Shown piece after piece: positions 1-11,269 of a stretch of 16,916 bases of DNA. The position numbers were made by a program, and so were the translations under genes. Each line of letters opens with the position of its first letter. The first letter of the stretch is position 1. The stretch is from Burkholderia gladioli (GTDB taxonomy: Bacteria; Pseudomonadota; Gammaproteobacteria; Burkholderiales; Burkholderiaceae), in the NCBI GenBank assembly GCA_009914575.1, contig WNEB01000011.1, positions 1 to 16,916 of the forward strand. The letters are read 5' to 3'. The notes under the pieces were generated by a model. The model made no database searches and was not told the origin of the DNA. It was given only the letters and a program-made list of their open reading frames with translations.

Positions 1-2
1 AT

Positions 3-218
3 GCAATTGCCCGTGACGGTCGTCGAGAATGGAAGCAAGACAGTGGCTACCACCGGCGATCGCTTGCCGAGAATGCGATGTATCGGTTCAAGACCCTCAC
101 CGGCAACTGTCTCTGGGCGCGTCACATAGACTCGCAGGCGACCGAGGTCTCCGTTCGCGTCGGCGTCATCAACCGTATGGCGGACCTCGCTCGTCCGCAA
201 TCCGTTCGTATCGCCTGA
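3..218 (+). CDS. IS5-family transposase, C-terminal 71 residues
   Basis: This is the C-terminal fragment of a DDE transposase; its start is outside the window. Reading frame 3 is open from the first base to TGA at 216-218. It contains an exact Y-(2)-R-(3)-E-(6)-K signature (Y16, R19, E23, K30 of the fragment, in YHRRSLAENAMYRFK). This is the catalytic-Glu motif of IS4/IS5-type transposases. The tail GNCLWARHIDSQ and VRVGVINRM is also typical of IS5 transposases in Burkholderia. The visible part is intact, but whether the full gene is functional cannot be judged here. Confidence 0.82.
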   Translation, partial: AIARDGRREWKQDSGYHRRSLAENAMYRFKTLTGNCLWARHIDSQATEVSVRVGVINRMADLARPQSVRIA

Positions 219-272
219 AATTATGCCCGTCGATGCTATTGCATCCTCACACTCGATTTATGCAACAACGCC
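188..272 (+). repeat. 85-bp inverted repeat, left copy (IS5 terminus)
   Basis: This stretch is the exact reverse complement of 16516-16600. Both are the 3' terminus of the same IS5-family element, so the two copies form an inverted pair around the 16.2-kb segment 273-16515. Identity stops at 188 only because the right copy is interrupted by an IS3-family element; the true repeat is probably the whole IS. Confidence 0.93.
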
Positions 273-707
273 TCCGTGGCCGTCCTCGTTGAGCGCATGA
301 GCCGCACCGTGCTGCTGGCCAAGATGCCGGACGCGACCGCCGCGTCGGCCCTGGCCGCCTTCACGACAAAGCTTCAATTGCTCGTCGAACCGCTGCGCCA
401 GACGTTGACCTACGACCAAGGTCGCGAGATGGCGCGACATGCCGAACTGACAGCCGCGACCAACGTTCGCGTCTACTTCTGCGACCCGCACAGCCCTTGG
501 CAGCGCGGCACGTGTGAGAACACCAACGGCCTGCTGCGCCAGTACTTGCCCAAGGGCACGGATCTGTCCATCTACTCTCAAGACGACCTCGATGCGATTG
601 CCGACTTACTCAACACTCGACCACGCGCCGGACTGAACTGGCACACCCCTTTGCAAATCCTGGCTCAGGTTCTGGCTAACCCCGCCGACCGAGTTCCGGC
701 CTATTAA
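273..707 (+). pseudogene. IS30-family transposase, C-terminal half (5' end lost at IS5 junction)
   Basis: The frame is open from the IS5 junction to TAA at 705-707, about 144 residues. It matches the catalytic core of IS30 transposases: VERMSRTVLLAKM, the second Asp region TYDQGREMARHAE, and the catalytic-Glu region PWQRGTCENTNGLLRQYLP, then a tail with LNTRPRAGLNWHTP. The N-terminal helix-turn-helix region and the first catalytic Asp would lie upstream and are absent. A GTG at 276 could act as a start, but the product would lack DNA binding and the first Asp, so I treat it as a pseudogene fragment. The remainder may lie beyond the left window edge. Confidence 0.85.
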
Positions 708-742
708 CCAGCGGCGTGTTGCACTTCACTCTTGAAACCGCC
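273..742 (+). mobile_element. IS30-family insertion sequence, 3' half, truncated by IS5
   Basis: This is the remnant of an IS30-family element: the 3' half of the transposase gene (to 707) and a short 3' tail. The left boundary is the IS5 junction at 272/273. The right boundary is tentative: 717-742 (TGTTGCACTTCACTCTTGAA and six more bases) resembles the terminal inverted repeats of IS30-family elements. The 5' partner repeat is not in the window, so this cannot be confirmed. The element sits about 110 bp beyond the 3' end of msbA. Confidence 0.7.
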
Positions 743-762
743 TCGTTTCTCCCAGGTTAGCC

Positions 763-778
763 GGCCGAAAGGTCGGCC
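763..778 (-). terminator. hairpin downstream of msbA (possible terminator)
   Basis: A perfect 6-bp stem (GGCCGA / TCGGCC) closes a 4-nt loop about 75 bp beyond the msbA stop, between msbA and the IS30 remnant. No U-tract follows on either strand, so termination is only a suggestion. Confidence 0.25.
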
Positions 779-850
779 AGCCGCGAAAGACTAACATTGG
801 GGCCGGATGCAGGGTGTAACAGTGCCTTACACGCCGCTGTGCCGGCGCGC

Positions 851-2635
851 TCAGGCGGCCTGCTGCTGGAACTGGATCCGGTGCAGGTGCGCGTAGAGGC
901 CGTCGCGCTTGAGCAATTCGTCGTGGCTGCCCTGCTCGGCGATGCGACCGCCTTCGAGCACGAGAATGCGGTCGGCGCGCTCGATGGTCGACAGCCGGTG
1001 CGCAATCACGAGCGTGGTGCGCCCTTCCATCAAGCGTTCGAGCGCGGCCTGCACATGGCGCTCGGATTCCGAATCGAGCGCCGAGGTGGCTTCGTCGAGG
1101 ATCAGGATCGGCGCGTTCTTGTAGATCGCGCGCGCGATCGCGAGCCGCTGGCGCTGGCCGCCCGACAGACGCATGCCGTTGCCGCCGATCAGCGTGTCGA
1201 GGCCGTTCGGCATCGCGCTCACCACGTCGGCCAGGTTCGCGGCGACCAGCGCCGCCTGCACGCGCTCGCGGTCGGGCGTCTCGCCGTAGGCGACGTTGGC
1301 CGCCACGGTGTCGTTGAACAGCACCACGTCCTGGCTCACCATCGCGATCTGGCTGCGCAGCGCGTGCACGTCGTAGTCGGCCACCGGCACGCCGTCCACC
1401 AGGATCGCGCCGCCGGTCGGATCGAAGAAGCGCGGCAGCAGGTTCACCAGCGTGGTCTTGCCGCCGCCCGACGGGCCGGCCAGCGCCACCATCTCGCCCG
1501 GCGCCACCGTGAACGCGATGCGGTCGATCGTGGGCCGCTCGCTCGCGCCGTAGTCGAACGACACGTCGCGGTATTCGATCTCGCCGCGCGCCTGCGCGAG
1601 CGACCGGCCGCCGCCCTTCGGCTCGACCGGTTCGTCGATCAGGCCGAAGATCAGTTCGACCGCGGTCATGCCGCGCTGCAGCGGCTGGTTCACGTCGATC
1701 AGGTGCTTGAGCGGCGAGATCACCAGCAGCATCGACGTGACGAACGCGACGAAGCCGCCCACCGTGGTCTGGTCGTTGGCCGACTGCACCACCGCGATCG
1801 TGATCACCATGGCCAGCGCGATCGACGACAGGAACTGCGTGATCGGCTGCGCGAGGCCGCCCGAGATCGTCATGCGCATCGCGTAGCCGCGCAGGCGCTT
1901 GCTCATCTCGGTGAAGCGGTCGATCTCGTATTGCTCGCCATTGTGGATCTTGACGACCTTGTAACCGCCCACCGTCTCCTCGACGATGTACGACAGCTCG
2001 TTGGTCAGCGTATGGTGCTCGCGGTTCAGGCGGCGCAGGCGGCGGTTGATCTTGCTGATCAGCCAGCCGATGCCGGGCAGGATCACCGCGACGATCAGCG
2101 TGAGCCGCCAGTTCAGATAGAACAGGTAGCCGAGCAGGAAAAACACTGTCAGCGAATCGCGCACGAGCGTGATCATCACGCCGGTCAGCACGCTGAGGAT
2201 CTGGTTGACCTCGAACACCACGGCGTTGATGACCGTGCTGGCCGTTTCGCGCTGGAAGAACGAGGCGCTCGTGTGGATCATCCGCTCGAACATCTGCAGC
2301 CGCAGCTGCAGCAGAATCCGGTTCGAGACGTAGTTGAGCAGGTAGTTCGAGGCGTATTGAGCCAGCCCGCGCACCAGCGCCAGGCCGATGATCGCGGACG
2401 GCAAGAACCACTTGGCGCGTTCGCTGCCGTGCGAGCCGAAGCCGTGGTCGAGCAGCGGCTTGAGCATCGCCGGGATCCCCGCCTCGCTGGCCGCCACCAC
2501 GCCCATCGCGAGGATCGCCAGCACCAGCGTGAGAAGCAGCGGCCGGATATACGGCCACAGGCGGCGCAGCACCGCCCGCGGCGACGTGTGGGCGCCCGTT
2601 CCGATCGACTTGCGCAATGTGTTCTGGTTTTCCAA
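851..2635 (-). CDS. msbA: lipid A export ATP-binding/permease protein MsbA
   Basis: MsbA is the essential inner-membrane ABC half-transporter that works as a homodimer to flip lipid A-core from the cytoplasmic to the periplasmic leaflet. The 594-residue length is normal for the family. An N-terminal six-helix transmembrane domain (about 25-330) is followed by a nucleotide-binding domain with Walker [10 protein letters not shown] (387-395), signature LSGGQRQR (from 490), Walker [16 protein letters not shown], and H-loop IAHRLSTI. No ATG lies near the expected N-terminus. TTG at 2635-2633 is chosen because AAGGA sits about 7 nt upstream and the product begins (M)[13 protein letters not shown], as in Burkholderia homologues; TTG at 2617 is an alternative. 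It is divergent from the glycosyltransferase at 2837, which fits an LPS core locus. Confidence 0.95.
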   Translation of the reverse strand: MENQNTLRKSIGTGAHTSPRAVLRRLWPYIRPLLLTLVLAILAMGVVAASEAGIPAMLKPLLDHGFGSHGSERAKWFLPSAIIGLALVRGLAQYASNYLLNYVSNRILLQLRLQMFERMIHTSASFFQRETASTVINAVVFEVNQILSVLTGVMITLVRDSLTVFFLLGYLFYLNWRLTLIVAVILPGIGWLISKINRRLRRLNREHHTLTNELSYIVEETVGGYKVVKIHNGEQYEIDRFTEMSKRLRGYAMRMTISGGLAQPITQFLSSIALAMVITIAVVQSANDQTTVGGFVAFVTSMLLVISPLKHLIDVNQPLQRGMTAVELIFGLIDEPVEPKGGGRSLAQARGEIEYRDVSFDYGASERPTIDRIAFTVAPGEMVALAGPSGGGKTTLVNLLPRFFDPTGGAILVDGVPVADYDVHALRSQIAMVSQDVVLFNDTVAANVAYGETPDRERVQAALVAANLADVVSAMPNGLDTLIGGNGMRLSGGQRQRLAIARAIYKNAPILILDEATSALDSESERHVQAALERLMEGRTTLVIAHRLSTIERADRILVLEGGRIAEQGSHDELLKRDGLYAHLHRIQFQQQAA

Positions 2636-2722
2636 GGACGGTCCTTCGACAGAGCCGCGCGGCGCGCGGCGCGATGCGCGATGCGCGGCAACCCGGCGCC
2701 GCGCATCATAAAAATGGCCGCC

Positions 2723-2728
2723 ATTATA
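2723..2728 (-). promoter_or_regulatory. -10 element of putative msbA promoter
   Basis: A perfect TATAAT on the minus strand lies in the 201-bp divergent gap, about 88 bp upstream of the msbA TTG. The -35 is poor (GGTTCG- or CGGTTC-like, 16-17 bp upstream). It would give a 5' leader of about 80 nt. Confidence 0.5.
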
Positions 2729-2783
2729 GCCTTCCCGCCCGCCGCGAACCGCCGCCCCCGGTCGCACGGCCAGGCCAGGCGGG

Positions 2784-2789
2784 TATACT
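2784..2789 (+). promoter_or_regulatory. -10 element of putative promoter for the first core glycosyltransferase
   Basis: TATACT lies 47 bp upstream of the ATG at 2837. A 3-of-6 match to the -35 consensus (GTCGCA, 2761-2766) sits 17 bp upstream. It faces away from the msbA promoter in the same gap. Confidence 0.4.
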
Positions 2790-2836
2790 CGCACACCCGC
2801 CTCCCCTCCCGATTGCCCCGATTGACGACCGACCGC

Positions 2837-3604
2837 ATGGCCGAACCCACTCTCGGCGTCGCGCTGATCGCGCTGAACGCCGCCGCCCGCCTTCCCGACT
2901 GTCTCGCCGCGCTCGGCTTCGCCGACGAGGTCGTGCTGATCGACGGCGGCAGCACCGACGCCACCGTCGAGATCGCCCGCGCCCACGGCGCGCGCGTGGT
3001 GATCGAGCGCGAATGGCCCGGCTTCGGCCCGCAGAAGAACCGCGCGCTGGCGGAACTCTCGACCGACTGGATCCTCTCGCTCGACACCGACGAGGTCGTC
3101 ACGCCCGAACTGGCCGCCTCGATACGCGCGGCGATCCGCGCGCCCGGCGCCGAGATGTACGCGGTCGATCGCCTGTCGAGCTTCTGCGGCAGCTGGATCC
3201 ATCACAGCGGCTGGTATCCGGACTGGATTCCGCGCCTGTTCCGGCGCGGTACCGCGCGCTTATCCGACGATCTGGTACACGAGCGGCTGATTTACGACGG
3301 CCCGGCCGCGCGCCTCGCCGGCAAGCTGCTGCATTACTCCTACGAGGATTTCGAATCGGTGCTGCGCAAGCTCGATGCCTATTCGAGCGCCGGCGCGAAA
3401 CAGCGCCGCGCCGCCGGCCAGCAGGGCGGCTTCGGCAAGGCGCTGGGCCGCGGCCTGTGGGCCTTCGTGCGGACCTACGTGCTGCGGCGCGGCTTTCTCG
3501 ACGGTCGCGCCGGCTTCATGATCGCGGTGTTCAACGCCGAAACCGTCTATTACCGCTTCCTGAAACTCGGCACGCCGCAGCGCGCGGGCAGGCCGGGCGA
3601 ATGA
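2837..3604 (+). CDS. family 2 glycosyltransferase, WaaE/KdtX-like, LPS core
   Basis: This is a 255-residue GT-A-fold glycosyltransferase that probably adds a sugar to the LPS inner core on the cytoplasmic side. The nucleotide-sugar motif is [10 protein letters not shown] (D36 to D41 region) and the metal-binding DXD is DTD (83-85) in LSLDTDEVV. The WaaE-like signature is clear in [10 protein letters not shown] (62-71) and in the later [13 protein letters not shown] and VHERL. WaaE enzymes are typically beta-1,4-glucosyltransferases acting on heptose I; transferring that specificity here is inference. ATG 2837 is the first codon of the conserved domain, with no strong ribosome-binding site. 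It is divergent from msbA and followed by a second glycosyltransferase and the O-antigen ligase. Confidence 0.85.
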   Translation: MAEPTLGVALIALNAAARLPDCLAALGFADEVVLIDGGSTDATVEIARAHGARVVIEREWPGFGPQKNRALAELSTDWILSLDTDEVVTPELAASIRAAIRAPGAEMYAVDRLSSFCGSWIHHSGWYPDWIPRLFRRGTARLSDDLVHERLIYDGPAARLAGKLLHYSYEDFESVLRKLDAYSSAGAKQRRAAGQQGGFGKALGRGLWAFVRTYVLRRGFLDGRAGFMIAVFNAETVYYRFLKLGTPQRAGRPGE

Positions 3605-3698
3605 GCCGCGCGCGACCGATCCGGCCCGTTTCCGCGACGCTCGCCCCGGTTCGGCCTGTTCCGCCCCCTGCCGGTTCGATCCCGCCCGGCGCGCCGGG

Positions 3699-3704
3699 TA
3701 CAAT
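3699..3704 (+). promoter_or_regulatory. -10-like element upstream of second glycosyltransferase
   Basis: TACAAT lies 62 bp upstream of the ATG at 3767 in a 162-bp gap. A weak TTCGAT (3675-3680) is 18 bp upstream as a possible -35. It suggests the second glycosyltransferase can be transcribed separately. Confidence 0.35.
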
Positions 3705-3766
3705 GCGGGTCACCGCCGCGCGCCGCATCGCACGCGCGCTCGCCCCCGTTTCCGAAGCCGACCGCC

Positions 3767-4609
3767 ATGTTCTCCATCATCATTCCGACCTGGAACAACC
3801 TGCCGTACCTGCAATGCGTGGTGGCCAGCCTGCGCCGCCATTCCGCGCACGCGCACCAGATCATCATGCACGTCAACGACGGCTCGGACGGCACGCTCGA
3901 CTGGGTGCGCCAGGAAGGCATCGAACACACGGCGTCGCCGGCCAACATCGGCATCTGCCATGCGGTGAACCTCGCCGCCGCGCGCGCGACGCACGACTAC
4001 ATCGTCTACATGAACGACGACATGGCCGTCTGCCCCGGCTGGGACAGCGCGCTGCTGGCGCGTGCGCAGGCGATGCCGACGACGCTGTTCATGCTGTCGG
4101 GCACGATGGTCGAACCGCGCGACACCGGCAACCCGTGCGTGGTGGTGCGCGATCTCGGCCGCGACGCCGAGGCGCTCGACCTCGACGCGCTCGCCGCCGC
4201 CACCCCGAGCCTGAAGCGCGCCGACTGGCTCGGCGCGACCTGGCCGCCGACGCTCGTGCATCGCGACTGGTGGCACCGCGTGGGCGGCTACAGCAGCGAG
4301 CTGAGCCCGGGCATGAGCAGCGACAACGACCTGTCGATGAAGATGTGGGATGCGGGTTGCCGGATCTTCATCGGCGTCGGCGACAGCCTCGTCTACCACT
4401 TTCAGCAGAAGAGCACGGGCAAGATCGTCAAGAACGACGGCCGCCGCCAGTTCCTCAACAAGTGGGGCATGACCCAGGCGACGTTCGACCGCTTCTACCT
4501 GCGCCGCGGCCAGCCGCTCGGCCAGACGCTGGCGCTCGACGAACCGCCCGTCGAGGGCAAACTGAAGCGCGCGCTGCTGCGCTCGCGGCTGAAGCGGGCG
4601 TTTTCCTGA
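3767..4609 (+). CDS. family 2 glycosyltransferase, probable LPS outer-core or surface-polysaccharide enzyme
   Basis: This 280-residue protein starts at the GT-A fold itself (MFSIIIPTWNNLPYL), so the start is well supported. The nucleotide-binding motif is VNDGSDGT (36-43) and the DXD-type metal site is MNDDM (82-86). A probable acceptor or base region, GMSSDNDLSMKMWDAG (182-197), recalls the E/D-D motifs of family-2 enzymes. There are no transmembrane segments; the C-terminus is basic (KRALLRSRLKRAFS), which could help membrane association. Its position between a WaaE-like enzyme and the O-antigen ligase suggests core oligosaccharide assembly. Donor sugar and acceptor cannot be read from the sequence. 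Confidence 0.82.
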   Translation: MFSIIIPTWNNLPYLQCVVASLRRHSAHAHQIIMHVNDGSDGTLDWVRQEGIEHTASPANIGICHAVNLAAARATHDYIVYMNDDMAVCPGWDSALLARAQAMPTTLFMLSGTMVEPRDTGNPCVVVRDLGRDAEALDLDALAAATPSLKRADWLGATWPPTLVHRDWWHRVGGYSSELSPGMSSDNDLSMKMWDAGCRIFIGVGDSLVYHFQQKSTGKIVKNDGRRQFLNKWGMTQATFDRFYLRRGQPLGQTLALDEPPVEGKLKRALLRSRLKRAFS

Positions 4610-4705
4610 GCGCACGGCGCCGCGCGCGGCACGGCTTGCATTCGCCTGACGCTGCGGAGCCGCAACAACCGGGCGCGAGGTGTGCCGGGCGGCAGGGCGC
4701 TCGCG

Positions 4706-4711
4706 TATACT
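4706..4711 (+). promoter_or_regulatory. -10-like element upstream of O-antigen ligase
   Basis: TATACT lies 52 bp upstream of the ATG at 4763; no good -35 is seen at 16-18 bp. Its position inside the reading frame that extends back to a GTG at 4682 argues for the ATG at 4763 as the real start. Confidence 0.35.
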
Positions 4712-4762
4712 CCGCACTTCGCCGTCCCGGTCGCTTCTCAACCCCTGCTCATTCCGTTGCCG

Positions 4763-6040
4763 ATGTCTTCGTTTGCCTCTGCCGCACCCGCTGTCACCCG
4801 ACGCTTGACGACTGCCCGCGTACTTGCCGTCGTCGCACTGTGCATGGTGCCGGTGTCGACCGCGCTGACCAACGTGTTCTGCGCACTGTTCGCCGTCGCG
4901 CTGTTGAGCGCGCCCGAATTCTGGCGCAGCCTGCCGTCGCTATGGCGTCAGCCCGCCGCGCTGGCCGGCGTGCTGATGCTGGCCGCGCTGTCGCTGAGCG
5001 TCACCTGGTCGATCGCGCCGGCGCACGATGCGTGGCAGTGGGTCGGCAAATACGACAAGCTCCTCGCGCTGCCGTTCGCCGTGCTCGCGTTCCGTAACGC
5101 CGCGCCGAACTGGCCGGCGATCGTGCGATGGAGCCTGTTTTCGACGCTGGTGGCGATCCTTGTGCTGTCCACCACCAACTGGCTCGGCCTGACCGCGATC
5201 GGCCCGGCACACAGGATCGAGTTGCCGCTGTCGCGCGCCTGGGTGTTCAAGAATCACATCGCCGCCGGCATGTTCGGCGCGCTGCTGTTCTACGTGGCGA
5301 CCGACATGATGCTGGCCGCCCGCTCGACGCGCACGCGCTGGCTGTTCGGCTCAATCGCGGCGCTCTCGCTCGTCAACGTGTTCGTGATGCTGCAAGGCCG
5401 CACCGGCCAGGTGATCGCGCTGCTGCTGATCGCGGTGATCGCGCTGCGCACGCTGAACGTGCTGCGCCATCGCTCGCCGCGTCTCGCGGCGCTGACGGTC
5501 GGGCTGATCGTCGCCGTGGCCGCCGCGCTGGTCGGCGTGGCCTGCACGATGCACGGCGGCCGCCTGATGAAGGTCGCGACCGAGGTGCAGGCCTACCGGC
5601 AAACCGATGCGATTACCTCGACCGGCCTGCGTCTGGTCTGGTATAAGCGCGCGATCGGGCTGTACGCGAAGCGACCGCTGGCAGGTTACGGCGCGGGCGG
5701 CCTGGGCTTCGAATTCGCGAAGCTTTCCGCCGGCAAGACGCTGGCCGATGGCCAGTTGACCGAGAATCCGCACAACGAGTATCTGCTGATGGCGGTGCAG
5801 CTCGGCACGCTCGGCGTCGCGCTGTTCATCAACCTGATCGTGCAGGTGTGGCGTAGCAGCCGCACGCTCGACGCGCGTTCGCGCCACTTGTTGCTGGCAT
5901 GGCTGACGATCTTCGCGATCGGCAGCGCGGCGAATTCGCTGCTGCTCGATTTCGCGGAAGGCCACATGTTCGTGCTGCTGGCCGGGATTCTGATCGGCTG
6001 CGGCTATCGGCCGGGCGAGTTCAAGGCCGCGCGCAGTTGA
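4763..6040 (+). CDS. waaL: O-antigen ligase, WaaL/Wzy_C family membrane protein
   Basis: This 425-residue polytopic inner-membrane protein probably transfers undecaprenyl-diphosphate-linked O antigen to lipid A-core on the periplasmic face. Many hydrophobic segments run from about residue 20 to the C-terminus. A large periplasmic-type loop contains the WaaL hallmark ENPHNEYLLMAVQLGTLG. Its His337 corresponds to the conserved HN-x-x-L-x6-G motif needed by ligases, and Arg-containing stretches precede it (STGLRLVWYKRAIG). ATG 4763 is preferred over GTG 4682. Wzy polymerases share the domain, but the location beside msbA and core glycosyltransferases favours a ligase. It converges with the family-9 glycosyltransferase pseudogene downstream. 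Confidence 0.87.
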   Translation: MSSFASAAPAVTRRLTTARVLAVVALCMVPVSTALTNVFCALFAVALLSAPEFWRSLPSLWRQPAALAGVLMLAALSLSVTWSIAPAHDAWQWVGKYDKLLALPFAVLAFRNAAPNWPAIVRWSLFSTLVAILVLSTTNWLGLTAIGPAHRIELPLSRAWVFKNHIAAGMFGALLFYVATDMMLAARSTRTRWLFGSIAALSLVNVFVMLQGRTGQVIALLLIAVIALRTLNVLRHRSPRLAALTVGLIVAVAAALVGVACTMHGGRLMKVATEVQAYRQTDAITSTGLRLVWYKRAIGLYAKRPLAGYGAGGLGFEFAKLSAGKTLADGQLTENPHNEYLLMAVQLGTLGVALFINLIVQVWRSSRTLDARSRHLLLAWLTIFAIGSAANSLLLDFAEGHMFVLLAGILIGCGYRPGEFKAARS

Positions 6041-6052
6041 TCGAAAACGGCA

Positions 6053-6071
6053 CGCGGGCGGCCGGCCCGCG
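6053..6071 (-). terminator. possible terminator between waaL and the family-9 glycosyltransferase
   Basis: A 7-bp GC stem (CGCGGGC / GCCCGCG) with a 5-nt loop lies in the 42-bp gap between convergent genes. On the minus strand TGCCGTTTTC follows, so it could terminate minus-strand transcription; on the plus strand there is no U-tract. Confidence 0.35.
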
Positions 6072-6358
6072 CATTGCCGCCGTCATGCCGCCGACCGCAC
6101 CAGCTTGACCGGATTGACGATCGCCGACGGCGCAGTAAGTGCCGCCTCGGCCGGCAGGCCCAGCATCTGGGCCGCGGCCTGCGCAACACGCGCTGTCGAC
6201 ATCTGCATCAGACAATCGCTGTAGCTCGCGACATTGCGCTCGCAGCCTTCCTGCCGGCACGGCACGCACGCCCCCTCCCCTTGCAGCAGCAGCAGCACGT
6301 TCTCGTGCCGCCCCGAGCCGACCAGCGGCCATGGGTTGCCCGCACCCTGCCAACCTTG

Positions 6359-6365
6359 CGCCAGG
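6359..6365 (-). other. frameshift site 2 in family-9 glycosyltransferase (one base missing)
   Basis: On the minus strand GGC CCC TGG CGC AAG leaves the conserved frame. Adding one G gives WGPWAQGWQGAGNPWPLVG, which matches the expected continuation toward the CVPCRQEGC motif. Confidence 0.7.
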
Positions 6366-6973
6366 GGCCCCAGCGCACCGGATCGGATGGCCCGAGCAAC
6401 GCCACGACGGGCGTGCCGGTGGTGGCCGCGGCCACGTGCGTCGCGCCCGTGTCGGGGCCGACGAACAGCTTCGCGCGCCGCACCAGTTCGGCATTCTCCC
6501 CGAACGACAGGCGCCCGACCAGATTCAACACGTCGCCGCCCGCCTCGCGCGCCACCTGCTCGGCATAATCGCGCTCGTTCTGCGCCGGGCCGCCGCTCAG
6601 CGCGACCGCATAGCCCAGGCTGCGCAGCCAGCCGATCAGTTCGACCCAGCCATCGCGCCGCCATTGCTTGTAGGCAAACATCGGAAACGGATGCAGCACC
6701 ACGAGCGGCTTTCCGGCGGCCACGACCGGGGAACTGGCCAATAGCGCATCGAACTTCGCACGCTGCGCCGGATCGCCGCCAAGACCGGGCGCGACGACGT
6801 CCGGCACCGGCGCGATGCCGATCTGCGGCGCAAGCGCCAGCGTGCTGACGACCGTGTGCTCGTGCTGGTGATCGTTGATCGCGATCCGGTTCAGCAGGAA
6901 ACGCGTCCACAGATTGACGCGGTTCGGATCGACGAGCCCGACACGGCGACGCCCCGCGAACCACGTGTAGTAA

Positions 6974-6977
6974 CTAA
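6974..6977 (-). other. frameshift site 1 in family-9 glycosyltransferase (extra T, immediate TAG)
   Basis: On the minus strand the coding sequence reads CGG CCG CGT TAG. Deleting one T gives CGT AGT TAC TAC ACG TGG (RSYYTW), which continues the conserved protein. The insertion creates a stop at once. Confidence 0.75.
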
Positions 6978-7334
6978 CGCGGCCGATCCGAGCTGAGCGC
7001 CGCGACGGCGAGATCGTAGCGGCGCCACAGCCGCGACGCATCGCGCAGCCGCTCGCCGATCTTTGCGCGCTGCGCGACGACGATCACGTCGCGAATATCG
7101 GGATTGCCTTCGAGCACGCCTTCGGTGCCGCGAAACACGAGCATGTCGATCGGCGTATCGGGCCAGCGCGCCTTCAGCGAGCGCACGATCGGCGTGGTCA
7201 GCAATACGTCGCCGATCCGGCGCGTGGCGACGACAAGAATGCTGCGGGACGGGCGGTCGGGAGAGAACAGGTCGGCCACGGCTTCGATATGGGGAGTGGG
7301 GAGGAGCGAGACGCAAACGCGAACGCTTCGGCAA

Positions 7335-7356
7335 CGCCGCGCCTTTCGGCGCGGCG
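7335..7356 (-). terminator. possible dnaE terminator hairpin
   Basis: A perfect 9-bp stem (CGCCGCGCC / GGCGCGGCG) with a TTTC loop (GAAA on the minus strand) lies about 90 bp beyond the dnaE stop, in the 167-bp gap before the family-9 pseudogene. There is no real U-tract on either strand, so its terminator role is moderate at best. Confidence 0.35.
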
Positions 7357-7446
7357 GGCGTGAAACGAATCGGGCGGGTAGCCATCGCCATGACGCGAGA
7401 CGCACCGGCACCCGCCGCAACTACGCGGCACGGCGCCGAACCCATC

Positions 7447-10989
<3,543 letters not shown>

Positions 10990-10996
10990 GGGCGTT

Positions 10997-11002
10997 ATTG
11001 TA
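10997..11002 (-). promoter_or_regulatory. -10 element of putative dnaE promoter, 7 bp from the start codon
   Basis: TACAAT on the minus strand is separated from the dnaE ATG by only CAACGCC-length spacing (about 7 nt). Possible -35s are TTGCCT (15-bp spacer) or CGTTGC (17-bp spacer). If used, transcription would begin at or next to the A of the ATG. Confidence 0.45.
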
Positions 11003-11152
11003 GCCGCGTCGCGGCGAAGGCAACGGTCGGCCGCCGGAAAAAACGCCGTGCTGGCCATCCGGCCAGGTGTGGCGGGGATTGCGCATCGGGCCCCGGCGGC
11101 GCGACACGTTGCCTGCCCCATGCGACCGACTGGTTCGCCGGCCCGTTTGCGG

Positions 11153-11158
11153 GATAAT
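11153..11158 (+). promoter_or_regulatory. -10 element of putative trhO promoter
   Basis: GATAAT (in GGGATAATAG) lies about 110 bp upstream of the ATG at 11270 in the 280-bp gap shared with divergent dnaE. The -35 is weak (CTGGTT, 17 bp upstream). The rest of the gap holds no other feature I can support. Confidence 0.4.
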
Positions 11159-11269
11159 AGGGGTTTCGCTCATTCACGCGGCGGCCCGCCGCGCGGCATC
11201 CCACCCTCATTTGCGCCGTTTTCGGCGCTGCCGTGCGCCGCGCCCGCCCCGCTTCATCACCGGTTCATC

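Larger units (their letters stand above)
1..272 (+). mobile_element. IS5-family insertion sequence, 3' end (cut by window edge)
   Basis: This is the 3' portion of an IS5-family element: the end of its transposase gene (3-218) plus about 54 bp of terminal non-coding DNA. The terminus is placed at 272 because the sequence there (GGCGTTGTTGCATAAATCG read inward on the minus strand) recurs exactly at 16516, where it abuts unrelated DNA. The last 85 bp (188-272) are identical, in inverted orientation, to 16516-16600. To its right the DNA changes abruptly to an IS30-family transposase in mid-gene, so this element appears to have inserted into that one. The left end lies outside the window. Confidence 0.85.
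6083..7279 (-). pseudogene. family 9 glycosyltransferase (heptosyltransferase type), two frameshifts
   Basis: Three reading frames in series spell one family-9 LPS glycosyltransferase of about 395 residues. The N-terminal part (7279-6977, GTG start tentative) has RSILVVATRRIGDVLLTTP and ends at TAG 6976-6974. Removing one T at 6976/6977 restores the frame into SYYTWFAGRRRVGLV. The middle part has the sugar-nucleotide site FVGPDTGATHVAAA and LLGPSDPVRWGPW. Near 6359-6365 one missing base shifts the frame again, after which the conserved GSGRHENVL and cysteine motif CVPCRQEGC run on to the stop at 6083. Without correction the product stops at about 101 residues, so the gene is probably dead unless these are assembly errors. 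The intact homologue would add heptose or another sugar to the core. Confidence 0.85.

Noticed and set aside
29..292. A 87-codon plus-strand frame across the IS5/IS30 junction
   Set aside because: Frame 3 holds the Y-(2)-R-(3)-E-(6)-K transposase signature over the same bases; this frame is a shadow that crosses the insertion boundary.
726..2558. A 610-codon minus-strand frame overlapping msbA
   Set aside because: It is msbA read in another frame. The translation is low-complexity Arg/Ala/Gly/Asp, while the MsbA motifs are in the adjacent frame.
797..2836. Extension of the first glycosyltransferase frame 680 codons upstream, over msbA
   Set aside because: It is the antisense shadow of msbA. 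The conserved glycosyltransferase begins at 2837, downstream of a -10-like element.
3605..3766. A possible small gene between the two glycosyltransferases
   Set aside because: No frame has a credible start, ribosome-binding site or protein-like composition; the gap is better explained by a promoter.
6083..7279. Programmed frameshifting to explain the split glycosyltransferase
   Set aside because: The two sites need opposite corrections, the first runs straight into TAG, and there is no clear slippery heptamer with a downstream structure.
7280..7446. A small gene between the family-9 pseudogene and dnaE
   Set aside because: Only Arg-rich frames without a ribosome-binding site exist; the gap contains a strong hairpin that fits a dnaE 3' structure.
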